A stretch of 64,000 nucleotides of DNA, from assembly GCF_030068505.1 (NCBI RefSeq), contig NZ_JAQOSO010000082.1, positions 110,674 through 174,673 of the forward strand. The letters are read 5' to 3'. Both the position numbers and the translations under genes were made by a program. The DNA comes from Roseofilum capinflatum BLCC-M114 (GTDB lineage: Bacteria; Cyanobacteriota; Cyanobacteriia; Cyanobacteriales; Desertifilaceae). Below, one piece after another: positions 8,880-16,953 of this stretch. Every line of letters begins with the position of its first letter. Position 1 is the first letter of the stretch. The notes under the pieces were generated by a model. That model was not told the origin of the DNA, did no database searches, and was given only the letters and a program-made list of their open reading frames with translations.

Positions 8880-9971
8880 TTACTTGCTAACTGAACGATA
8901 AACATCAATAGTTTGTGCTGTGGTTTTATCCCAACTAAAAATTTTAGTCCTTTGATGGCCTTTTTCAATCAGACGATCGCGTTCTCCAGGACTCTCAAGC
9001 AGCATAATGAGCATATCCGCTAATTCACCAATCTCTTTAGGATTAAAGAGCAATCCGGCATCCCCGACAACTTCAGGAATGCTAGAGCAGTTGCAGGCTA
9101 TGACAGGGGTTCCACAGGACATGGCCTCCAGAGGAGGAATACCAAAACCTTCGTATAATGACGGATATACAAAGGCTATACTGCAACGGTAGAGTTTTGC
9201 CAGATGGTAATCGCTCACTTGTCCATAATGATAGATGCGATGGCTCAGGTTTAGCTCCGCTATCTTTTTTTCCTCTGTTTTGTCAAAAGGTAAACCAACC
9301 ACACAAAGTACAATCTCTGGTTTGACAGAGACAGCTTTAGCGAATGCGGATAACAAGCCATCAAAATTTTTATAGCAAGCACGGCTCCCTACATATAAAT
9401 AATACGGTTTTTCAGGTACGGGTTCAGAGCCAAACGCAAGACTAGCATCTATCTGGGAAGCCAAATAAGTTACTGTTACCTTACTTTCATCTGTAGAATA
9501 GCGATTAAGTAAATCATTCTTTGTATTTTCAGAAATACATATAATGGCATCCGCAGCCTTAACTGCTTTTTGTTTTTCTTGGGCATACTGACCACTAGAA
9601 TCCATTTGCTCAAAGAAAATTTCATGAATCATATCCCATACCGTAACAACAACAGGATATTCATAATCCTTAATTTCTTTTCTGGTAAGTAATGAGTAAT
9701 AAGTAGGATGGGCTATATCAAACTTTTCTAATTGATTAATTACCCGAAAATAATGTTTTTCAATCCAGTAAGATAACCGACCAGGACGAAATATTTGATA
9801 ATACCAATTTTTGAGATTTGGATGAACTGGAAGATTTTTTTTCTTAGACACACAACTAGTCATTGTTGGACTAAAATCTTCTGGTAATCTTGTAATCAAA
9901 TTATTAAAATATCTACTTATACCACCTGCGGTTTGCATTCGATAAACCTGACCATCATAAAGAATCTTCAT
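8880..9971 (-). CDS. Glycosyltransferase family 4 (mannosyltransferase-like)
   Basis: A 363-residue GT-B enzyme starting MKILYDGQVYRMQTAGGISRY, where AGGISRY is the acceptor-side glycine loop. The C-terminal donor domain shows YLYVGSRACYKNFDGLL and the E-x7-E motif in YEGFGIPPLEAMSCGTP. The opening resembles mannosyltransferases of the WbdB/WsaF-like type, but substrate assignment from sequence is not safe. It lies 7 bases after the methyltransferase gene upstream, so the two form an operon. Confidence 0.85.
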   Translation of the reverse strand: MKILYDGQVYRMQTAGGISRYFNNLITRLPEDFSPTMTSCVSKKKNLPVHPNLKNWYYQIFRPGRLSYWIEKHYFRVINQLEKFDIAHPTYYSLLTRKEIKDYEYPVVVTVWDMIHEIFFEQMDSSGQYAQEKQKAVKAADAIICISENTKNDLLNRYSTDESKVTVTYLASQIDASLAFGSEPVPEKPYYLYVGSRACYKNFDGLLSAFAKAVSVKPEIVLCVVGLPFDKTEEKKIAELNLSHRIYHYGQVSDYHLAKLYRCSIAFVYPSLYEGFGIPPLEAMSCGTPVIACNCSSIPEVVGDAGLLFNPKEIGELADMLIMLLESPGERDRLIEKGHQRTKIFSWDKTTAQTIDVYRSVSK

Positions 9972-9978
9972 TTCTTAA

Positions 9979-10872
9979 TTACTTAATCATTTCTAAAGTG
10001 ACAATTGCACGGGCTGCTGCGGCAAAGTCTTCATCATAATCTAGTGAAGAATTCTTGTCAAAATATTTAGTTTTGTGAATATTAAAGTATTGACAATTTT
10101 TACATTTTTCTCTTGTTGATATATTCCAACCACCGTCAGCATATTTATAATATAGCTCAATCAATGAAGTAGGATTAAAAGCATCCTTGATAGACTCTAC
10201 CATATCTGAATTAAACTGTTGCTGAAATTCATCATGTTGATATTGACCAAACGGGACAGTAACAAGACATTTTCCACCAGGTTTTAAAACTCTTTTGAGT
10301 TCTTTAACTGCTTGGATAAAATCATATTTTGAATCTTGTTTATATATAGGATCTGAACTATATAATAGAGTATTATCCATGCCAATATGCTCCAAAGTTG
10401 AAACGGAGACAACGGCATCAAATAAGTTATTCTTAAACGGTAATTCTCTAATATCCGCAAATACATAAGATATACCTAGATGCCAAAAACAATTTTCTTC
10501 CGGGGCTAAAGTCAATAATGTTAGTTTCTTATTTTTCAAAGCTTCATGTTTGACTATCAACTCATTATTTAAGGTTGAACCAGCATCTAAAATATTTCCT
10601 TGATATTGATCAATTCTTGACAATAACAAAGGATATTCAACAATGCGCTCATCTATAAATTCACCATACTTTTCTGGTAGAGGCAAACTATTATGAAATT
10701 TTGACAAAATTTGTGGATCTGCTATAGCTTCCCGAATTAGGTTCAATTTGAAAACTCCATATCCGGGCGACCAAGGTTTACGACCATTTTTGATGTATTC
10801 TCTAACTAACTTAGAATTATAGTTATCTAAACGCCGTTGGTACCAATTAATTATTAGCTGCTTTAATCGCAT
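9979..10872 (-). CDS. Class I SAM-dependent methyltransferase
   Basis: A 297-residue protein. Motif I is NILDAGSTLNNELI at about residue 95, the mid region FDAVVSVSTLEHIGMDNT is a typical motif IV with the conserved SxxxEHI, and LKPGGKCLVTVPFG follows as motif VI. This matches methyltransferase family 11/25 proteins that sit in sugar biosynthesis clusters. It precedes the GT4 gene by 7 bases. The methylated target is probably a sugar or lipid-linked glycan but is not identified. A CxxC pair (CKNCQYF) near the C-terminus could bind metal. Confidence 0.75.
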   Translation of the reverse strand: MRLKQLIINWYQRRLDNYNSKLVREYIKNGRKPWSPGYGVFKLNLIREAIADPQILSKFHNSLPLPEKYGEFIDERIVEYPLLLSRIDQYQGNILDAGSTLNNELIVKHEALKNKKLTLLTLAPEENCFWHLGISYVFADIRELPFKNNLFDAVVSVSTLEHIGMDNTLLYSSDPIYKQDSKYDFIQAVKELKRVLKPGGKCLVTVPFGQYQHDEFQQQFNSDMVESIKDAFNPTSLIELYYKYADGGWNISTREKCKNCQYFNIHKTKYFDKNSSLDYDEDFAAAARAIVTLEMIK

Positions 10873-11053
10873 AATCTTTAGCCTCTATCAGTTATTCGTT
10901 GTCAATAATGATTATCACTTGCTTGATATTTTTCCCGACTTTTTCCAAATTTACTTAATTCGGGAAATAATCTAGATGAATAGCAGAGAGTGCATTAAAT
11001 TGCTACTCTAGTTAATTGTCTGCTTCTTCACTTCTTACTACAAATGTTTCAAT

Positions 11054-12325
11054 CTATTGAAATTCCCATTGACAATTTACCAACACACACCCATAGTCTA
11101 CATCTCCGTACATGGAGAGTTCATTACCACAATCATTGATCTTGAATAAGCATACATCATCTACTTTATCTATAAATTGTACATTTGGTATATGTAATGC
11201 AATGGTAAAACAATAAATTCCTGGGGCAAGTAGATTACCTGGAAGTTTTATAAAACTTGTTATTAGATGAGTTGGGTCATTGTTTTTAAAAATATCATCT
11301 AACAACTTCTGTGTTGTAAAAATTTTTCTGCCTCTCACATCTTTGGTTGTAATTCCTATCATTACTCCCTTAATAAATTCTTGTATCTTACACTCAACTT
11401 TTACAGTTATTGATTCAGTATGCATGATTTCAGATATAGGTTGGCCAGATGTGTTATATATCCCAATTTCTGATATCCACATACTTTTAGTTCGGTTTGA
11501 ATTCAATTCAATACCTTTGTATGTATTTGATTTTTTATCTGTCAAACTATTTATATAGCTAGAAATTATTTTTTCAACACTACCTTCTTTCGATATTTTT
11601 CCCTTTTCAAGTATTAACGCTTTGCTACAAAGCTGAGAAATCATACCCATCTGATGACTAACAAATAAAACCGTTCGCCCATCTTTTCCAACATCTTCCA
11701 TTTTCCCTAAACATTTCTCCTGGAACTGCAAATCACCGACTGCAAGGACTTCATCAACAATTAGAATTTCTGGTTCCAAATGTGCAGCAACTGAGAATGC
11801 TAACCTGACATACATTCCAGATGAGTAACGCTTCACTGGGGTATCTAGAAACTTTTCAACTTCTGCAAAAGCTACAATTTCATCAAACTTTTTCTTAATC
11901 TCTACCTTACTCATCCCTAAAATTGCGCCATTGAGGTAGATATTTTCTCTGCCCGTAAGCTCTGGATGAAAGCCAGTACCAACTTCTAATAAACTGGCAA
12001 CTCTACCTTTAATATTAATTCTACCTGTTGTTGGTTCAGTGATACGGCTTAAAATTTTTAGTAAAGTTGATTTTCCTGCACCATTCCGACCGATTATACC
12101 AACCCGATCGCCTCTATTAATCTCAAACGAGACATCTTTCAAAGCCCAGAACTCTTCTCTTGAGGGGCTTTCCAGCTTTTTTCTTCCTCCTTTTACTAGA
12201 GTACATCCCAAAGATTTAACGCCGTTGGTAATTACATCTCTCAGAGCAGTATAGGGTTCTTGTTGCTGATGGCGGATCAAGTATTTTTTACCTAAGTTTT
12301 CAACTCGGATGATTGGTTCAGACAC
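11054..12325 (-). CDS. Polysaccharide ABC exporter ATPase (Wzt-like), copy B
   Basis: This paralogue of copy A has the same Walker A (GRNGAGKST), signature (YSSGM) and Walker B (ILIVDEVLAVGD). From roughly residue 215 onward the protein is different: MEDVGKDGRTVLFVSHQM instead of MEDVAQKEGRTVIFVSHNM, then an unrelated C-terminal domain of about 190 residues. That domain in Wzt proteins selects the glycan. I use the GTG at 12325 because it follows a GAGGGAGGG site and matches the start in copy A. An in-frame ATG at 12346 overlaps the permease stop and is possible. It works with the permease at 12346-13176. Confidence 0.9.
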   Translation of the reverse strand: MSEPIIRVENLGKKYLIRHQQQEPYTALRDVITNGVKSLGCTLVKGGRKKLESPSREEFWALKDVSFEINRGDRVGIIGRNGAGKSTLLKILSRITEPTTGRINIKGRVASLLEVGTGFHPELTGRENIYLNGAILGMSKVEIKKKFDEIVAFAEVEKFLDTPVKRYSSGMYVRLAFSVAAHLEPEILIVDEVLAVGDLQFQEKCLGKMEDVGKDGRTVLFVSHQMGMISQLCSKALILEKGKISKEGSVEKIISSYINSLTDKKSNTYKGIELNSNRTKSMWISEIGIYNTSGQPISEIMHTESITVKVECKIQEFIKGVMIGITTKDVRGRKIFTTQKLLDDIFKNNDPTHLITSFIKLPGNLLAPGIYCFTIALHIPNVQFIDKVDDVCLFKINDCGNELSMYGDVDYGCVLVNCQWEFQ

Positions 12326-12345
12326 GCTTGCAAATCCCTCCCTCA

Positions 12346-13176
12346 TCAAATGACATCAGCGAAAGTACGTTCCATCTTGCGGAAATACCAGACACCGCCT
12401 ATACACAGATATCCTACTAGAATTACGGACAATACGAAGCCGGGTAGGTAAAGTTGAGCATTTCCTAAGATAGCCCAGCGAAATCCGTCGATGACTCCCA
12501 CCATTGGGTTTAAGGAATAGATTAAACGCCATTGGTCAGGCACAACGTTACTGCTAAAACCTACAGGAGAGATGTATAACCCGAATTGGACAAGAAAGGG
12601 CACTACATAGCGAAAATCTCTGTATTGAACGTTTAAAGAAGCTAACCACAAACCTGCGCCCATCGCCGCAGCGAAGGCGATGAATATAAAGAAAGGTAAT
12701 AATAAAATTTTCCAGGTAGGAATGAAGTTGTACCAAGCCATGAGTCCTAGTAAAATTATTCCAGAAATCAAGAAATCGACAAAGCTGACAATAACTGCAC
12801 TGGTGGGGACAATCAGGCGAGGAAAATAAATTTTGGAGATTAAATTGGCGTTCCCAATGAGGCTATTACTGCATTCAGAAAGGGCGCTGGCGAAGAATTG
12901 CCAGGGAAGCATAGCTGAAAATACAAGTATGGGGTAAGGCGCTCCGTCTGAAGGGAGTCCGGCTAATTTACCAAAGACTATGGTAAACACGACCATGGTT
13001 AGAAAGGGGCGAATTAATGCCCAGGAAACCCCGATCGCCGTTTGCTTGTACCGAACCAGAATATCGCGCCAGGCCAAGAAGTAGAATAACTCTCGGTAGC
13101 GCCACAAGTCTTTCCAATATTCCCGCTCCGTCCTTCCGGCTTCTATTACAATTTCCGTTTGACTGGAATAACTCAT
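12346..13176 (-). CDS. Polysaccharide ABC exporter permease (Wzm-like), intact
   Basis: A 276-residue ABC-2 type membrane subunit. The cytoplasmic amphipathic start has RYRELFYFLAWRDILVRYKQ, the conserved element of this family, followed by six hydrophobic segments (for example FLTMVVFTIVFG, LIVPTSAVIVSFVDFLISGI and LPGFVLSVILVGYLCIGGV). With the Wzt-like ATPase it exports a lipid-linked polysaccharide across the inner membrane. Its 3' end meets the downstream ATPase start, so the pair is coupled. About 110 bases upstream of its ATG are nearly the same as those upstream of the broken copy at 6926. Confidence 0.92.
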   Translation of the reverse strand: MSYSSQTEIVIEAGRTEREYWKDLWRYRELFYFLAWRDILVRYKQTAIGVSWALIRPFLTMVVFTIVFGKLAGLPSDGAPYPILVFSAMLPWQFFASALSECSNSLIGNANLISKIYFPRLIVPTSAVIVSFVDFLISGIILLGLMAWYNFIPTWKILLLPFFIFIAFAAAMGAGLWLASLNVQYRDFRYVVPFLVQFGLYISPVGFSSNVVPDQWRLIYSLNPMVGVIDGFRWAILGNAQLYLPGFVLSVILVGYLCIGGVWYFRKMERTFADVI

Positions 13177-13330
13177 ATGATCGCCTATGACTCTAGAAAA
13201 AGAAAACGCTAACCTGTGAAGATATCAATAACTATTAACCGTAGACCCTAGCATAACTGGGGCAAAATCCCTAAATTGTGTAATTCTGTCTGCTCTATAT
13301 ACAGCTCTATATACACTATACACTAGTTAA

Positions 13331-13387
13331 ATCTCCATTTCCAGATTGATTAATCTCAAAAAAGTTGCTTGTACTCACTGATACATA
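13331..13387. repeat. Left direct repeat flanking the GT61 copy B gene
   Basis: The sequence from atctccatttccagatt to ctgatacat resembles 14797-14851 (atctccatttccagatta...ctgatgcagat). The fossil copy at 7074-7130 has only one such sequence. The GT61 gene therefore sits between two copies of a formerly single sequence. Confidence 0.7.
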
Positions 13388-13462
13388 TCTAAACCGCCCC
13401 TCTTTCGTCACTTTTGGGGATTCTGAGGGAATTCACCTCCTTGCGACAGTTAAGTTTTAGAG

Positions 13463-14710
13463 TTACACTTGTGCGATTTTCAATATTTTTATTAATGATT
13501 CTATATTTACCATAATATCTTCTGTGATTTTATTAGGGTCTACATAAGGTTCTGGAGCTTCTCCTTCACCCATTATGTAATAGTATTCGAGATTTGAAAT
13601 ATTTGCAAGACTCCAATAGAAAGGTTTAACATAATTTGGAGAAAAAATTTCTATGACCTTAGTGCCTGGATGACAAAATATTATATTGCTCAAGCCAGCA
13701 CCATGAGGAGCTACAACCACATCTGCTGAACTAAAAAGTAAAGCTTGATCAGTTACTGACATTAACTCTAGGGTGACTAACTCAAACTTAAAATTTTCTA
13801 AAACTTCGAGAACTTGATCTTGATTTTTTACCTTGCGGATGTTTGCTTGTTCGCGATTTATATAGATACGGTTATTTTTACGGACAACTTGATCGTACAA
13901 GCTATAGTCGATATCACCCAAAATTTTCTGGGAAAGGTAGTCCCTAACCCAAGACGGCTTAGTTATAATATTTCCTGTCAGTGAGGGTACAATTAGTTGG
14001 TCTACTTTAACATGAGGATTAGTTTCACTTTCAATGATTTTTTCTTTGCAAATTCCTAACTTATCTAATATCTCTTGATGAAATTTTTTTTGATAGCTAT
14101 TCACTATAAAATAGTCTATTTCAGTATAGCTTATTTTGGCACACTCTATTAGCTTAAGGCGTGGGACAACATCCAAAAGGAAGTGATAAAAACCTTCTCC
14201 ACCTGTAGCTGATAAAACGGCTGCTGTACCTTCTAATTTCCTAATCGATGGAAATTTCATCTTATTCCAACTGCTATGACACTTTAAGTTCGGAATAAAC
14301 TCTCGAGAAACATCTGCTAATATCTTATCATCAGCCACGATAACTGTTCCACTGTATCCCCATACCCTAGCATTAGGTACATGTGCAACAAATGTTTCTG
14401 GCATTGGATCATTGTAGAAAGATTTGAATTCCCAATGTTCCTCTTGATCTAAGCTAATTGGCTTCCTCATTTCTTGATCTGACTCAAAGTAAACTGGTTG
14501 ATACCTATATTCATCACCAATTAAGTTAGGAGATTGACTAGAAATAAAGTCTGATGTTGATTGGTAAAAACCTTTAATAGGCCCTAACATTTCTGAGCTA
14601 ACTGGCAATATTCTTAGAAGATTAGCTATGATATTATTTAGCTTTATAGAGATGAATCGAGTAAGGTTATTGATTGACTGAGTTGTTTTTGACAACAAAT
14701 TATAATTCAC
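13463..14710 (-). CDS. GT61 family glycosyltransferase (DUF563), copy B
   Basis: A 415-residue paralogue of the gene at 3886-5106. It has the GT61 blocks LSATGGEGFYHFLLDVVPRL and VVVAPHGAGLSNIIFCHPGTK, then VIEIFSPNYVKPFYW. It lies upstream of the intact Wzm/Wzt pair in the same orientation and ends 286 bases before the permease start. Direct repeats flank the gene. The decayed duplicate of this locus has no GT61 gene at the equivalent spot, which suggests copy B was inserted there. The sugar donor is unknown. Confidence 0.87.
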   Translation of the reverse strand: MNYNLLSKTTQSINNLTRFISIKLNNIIANLLRILPVSSEMLGPIKGFYQSTSDFISSQSPNLIGDEYRYQPVYFESDQEMRKPISLDQEEHWEFKSFYNDPMPETFVAHVPNARVWGYSGTVIVADDKILADVSREFIPNLKCHSSWNKMKFPSIRKLEGTAAVLSATGGEGFYHFLLDVVPRLKLIECAKISYTEIDYFIVNSYQKKFHQEILDKLGICKEKIIESETNPHVKVDQLIVPSLTGNIITKPSWVRDYLSQKILGDIDYSLYDQVVRKNNRIYINREQANIRKVKNQDQVLEVLENFKFELVTLELMSVTDQALLFSSADVVVAPHGAGLSNIIFCHPGTKVIEIFSPNYVKPFYWSLANISNLEYYYIMGEGEAPEPYVDPNKITEDIMVNIESLIKILKIAQV

Positions 14711-14796
14711 TCTGCCTCCCCTAGCATTCTAACTTATTAAAATTGGGAAAAGTTTCCAAACCCTCTTTAAATACAGTGGTGAAATACAGTGGTGAA

Positions 14797-14851
14797 ATCT
14801 CCATTTCCAGATTACCCTCAAAAAAAGTTGAGTGTACCCACTGATGCAGAT
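14797..14851. repeat. Right direct repeat flanking the GT61 copy B gene
   Basis: This is the partner of 13331-13387. It overlaps the leader and first codons of the epimerase gene, so it probably represents the original sequence. Just upstream, the short unit tacagtggtgaaa is tandemly doubled at about 14772-14797. Confidence 0.7.
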
Positions 14852-15899
14852 CCAGATTACCCCTTTTACTGTCCATAAGCGCTTTGCCCTGAAAATTAGT
14901 CGCGGGAGCAATACCCATAACACTAATATCTGGGTGAGCGTGGAATACCGTGGAATCACGGGATGGGGAGAAGCCACGCCCTTTTCCACGGGAGGCAAAA
15001 GCCAGACAACTGGAGAGATTGTAGCAGCTTTGGAGCAAATTGCACCGGTTCTCCAACCCTTCAGTCCCCTAGAGCGGCAGAAGTGCCAACTGACTCTAGC
15101 TAAATCTGGTACTGTACTGCCTTCTGCGGTGCAAGCAGCTCTAGATATGGCGTTGTATGATTGGTTGGGAAAATCGGTTAACCTTCCCCTGTGGCAACTG
15201 TGGGGATTAGACCATAAGAAAACCCCGCCGACCTCCGTTACCATCGGCATTAGTACGCCAGAAGCGGCTCAAGAACGGTTGCGCCATTGGTTAGAGGTAA
15301 CCCCTGTGCAATATCTGAAGGTCAAATTGGGTAGTCCAGAAGGGATAGAGGCCGATCGCGCCATGCTCCATGCCCTTTTACAGGTTGCTCCTGAAGGCTG
15401 TAAGGTCTATGTGGACGCGAATGGGGGATGGAACTTAAATCAAGCCATTACCATGGCCCAGAGCCTGAAAGAATGGGGGATTGAGTACATTGAACAACCT
15501 CTGCCTCCTGGGGAAGAAAAAGATTTAGCTCAACTGTACGACAAATCCCCATTACCCATCTTCGTGGACGAAAGCTGCTACACCCGCGCTGATATTCCCC
15601 CCTTGGCGAATTGCATTCACGGAATTAACATCAAACTGATGAAAGCTGGGGGACTCAGTGAAGCCATGGCCATGATTCACACGGCTCGCGCTTGTGGTTT
15701 ACAAGTGATGTTAGGGTGTTACTCAGATAGTAGTTTGTCCAATACAGCCGCCGCTCATTTGGGCCCCTTGGTGGATTATCTGGACTTGGATAGTCATCTG
15801 AACTTAGTCGATGATCCCTTTAGGGGAGCTACCTTAGAAAACTCTCGGCTAATCCTCAATACTCAACCTGGTTTAGGAGTAACGCGACATGACGGTTGA
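14844..15899 (+). CDS. Dipeptide epimerase, enolase superfamily (L-Ala-D/L-Glu epimerase or DgcA-like racemase)
   Basis: A 351-residue enolase-superfamily protein of the muconate-lactonizing subgroup. The barrel carries the K-x-K catalytic base in LKVKLGSPEG, the metal ligands in VYVDANGGW, IEYIEQPL and FVDESC, and the opposite lysine in IKLMKAGG. Family members epimerise L-Ala-D/L-Glu dipeptides from murein recycling. DgcA relatives racemise N-acetylglutamate in D-glutamate synthesis. The ATG at 14844 is preferred to the GTG at 14832. It overlaps the DUF1611 gene by 11 bases, and that pairing favours a DgcA-type role. A dead copy lies at 7126-7495. Confidence 0.88.
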   Translation: MQIQITPFTVHKRFALKISRGSNTHNTNIWVSVEYRGITGWGEATPFSTGGKSQTTGEIVAALEQIAPVLQPFSPLERQKCQLTLAKSGTVLPSAVQAALDMALYDWLGKSVNLPLWQLWGLDHKKTPPTSVTIGISTPEAAQERLRHWLEVTPVQYLKVKLGSPEGIEADRAMLHALLQVAPEGCKVYVDANGGWNLNQAITMAQSLKEWGIEYIEQPLPPGEEKDLAQLYDKSPLPIFVDESCYTRADIPPLANCIHGINIKLMKAGGLSEAMAMIHTARACGLQVMLGCYSDSSLSNTAAAHLGPLVDYLDLDSHLNLVDDPFRGATLENSRLILNTQPGLGVTRHDG

Positions 15900-16941
15900 T
15901 TTTTCCCATTTACTCACTCGTAACCGTCGGGTGGCGATTTTGCTCCATGGGGGACTTCAGGGAACGGCTGGCAAAACGGGATTGTCTCTGATTCGCTACA
16001 GTGAAGCGGATATGGTGGTTTTGATTGATGAAGAGAGTGGGGGACGATCGCTAGAAGCATTAACCGGCATCAGTCGTAATATCCCCATTGTTGCCAATAT
16101 AAGCGAAGCCTTGACCTATAAACCAGAGGTATTAGCGATCGGTATCGCTCCATCCGGTGGCGCTCTCCCCGAACCTTGGGTGAAGGAAATTCAGCAAGCA
16201 GTGGAAGGGGGACTTTCTGTGGTGAATGGACTCCATACCCCCCTCGCGCCCCAATTTCAATCTTTTCTGAAACCGGGGCAAATCATTTGGGATATTCGCC
16301 AAGAACCGAACAATCTAACTATTGGCACGGCTAAAGCGCGAGATTTAAACAATATTCGGGTGCTGACGGTGGGTACAGATATGTCTATTGGCAAAATGTC
16401 CACCAGTTTAGAATTGCATCGAGCCTCCCAAAAGCGGGGCTTAAAGTCCCATTTTATCGGCACGGGACAAGCGGGAATTATGATTTCCGGCAAGGGAGTG
16501 CCTCTGGATGCGGTACGGGTGGATTTTGCTGCGGGAGCGATCGAACAGCAGGTGTTAGCCTATGGCCCGGAGGCTGATATTCTCCATATTGAGGGTCAAG
16601 GGTCGCTGCTCCATCCCGGTTCTACGGCTACTTTACCCTTGATTCGCGGCTCTCAACCGACGGCTTTGATTTTGGTACATCGTTGGGGACAAACCCATAT
16701 CCGTCATGCTCCCCAGGTGGCTATTCCAGCGCTTCCGGAGGTGATTGAGCTGTATGAGCGGGTGACGAGTGTAGCGGGCGCTACTGAACCGGTACGGGTA
16801 AAGGCGATCGCCCTTAACACCTACGAATGTACCCCAGAAGAAGCCGATGGCGCGATCTCCGAGATCCAACATCTCACCGGACTTCCCTGCACCGACCCCA
16901 TCCGCTATAATGCCAATCGCCTCCTAGATGCCGTTCTCTAA
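15889..16941 (+). CDS. DUF1611 family protein (DgcN-like)
   Basis: A 350-residue DUF1611 protein. The N-terminal Rossmann-like half (RVAILLHGGLQGTAGKTGLS and a following IDEESGG segment) is joined to a P-loop-like half with TVGTDMSIGKMSTSLEL at about residue 165 and FIGTGQAGIMISGKGVPLD. DUF1611 members include DgcN, described as an N-acetyltransferase acting with DgcA in D-glutamate formation. The overlap with the epimerase gene and the close DUF819 gene (12 bases later) show a single operon. The exact reaction here is inferred from family and context. Confidence 0.85.
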   Translation: MTVDFSHLLTRNRRVAILLHGGLQGTAGKTGLSLIRYSEADMVVLIDEESGGRSLEALTGISRNIPIVANISEALTYKPEVLAIGIAPSGGALPEPWVKEIQQAVEGGLSVVNGLHTPLAPQFQSFLKPGQIIWDIRQEPNNLTIGTAKARDLNNIRVLTVGTDMSIGKMSTSLELHRASQKRGLKSHFIGTGQAGIMISGKGVPLDAVRVDFAAGAIEQQVLAYGPEADILHIEGQGSLLHPGSTATLPLIRGSQPTALILVHRWGQTHIRHAPQVAIPALPEVIELYERVTSVAGATEPVRVKAIALNTYECTPEEADGAISEIQHLTGLPCTDPIRYNANRLLDAVL

Positions 16942-16953
16942 CCCAACCTCTGG

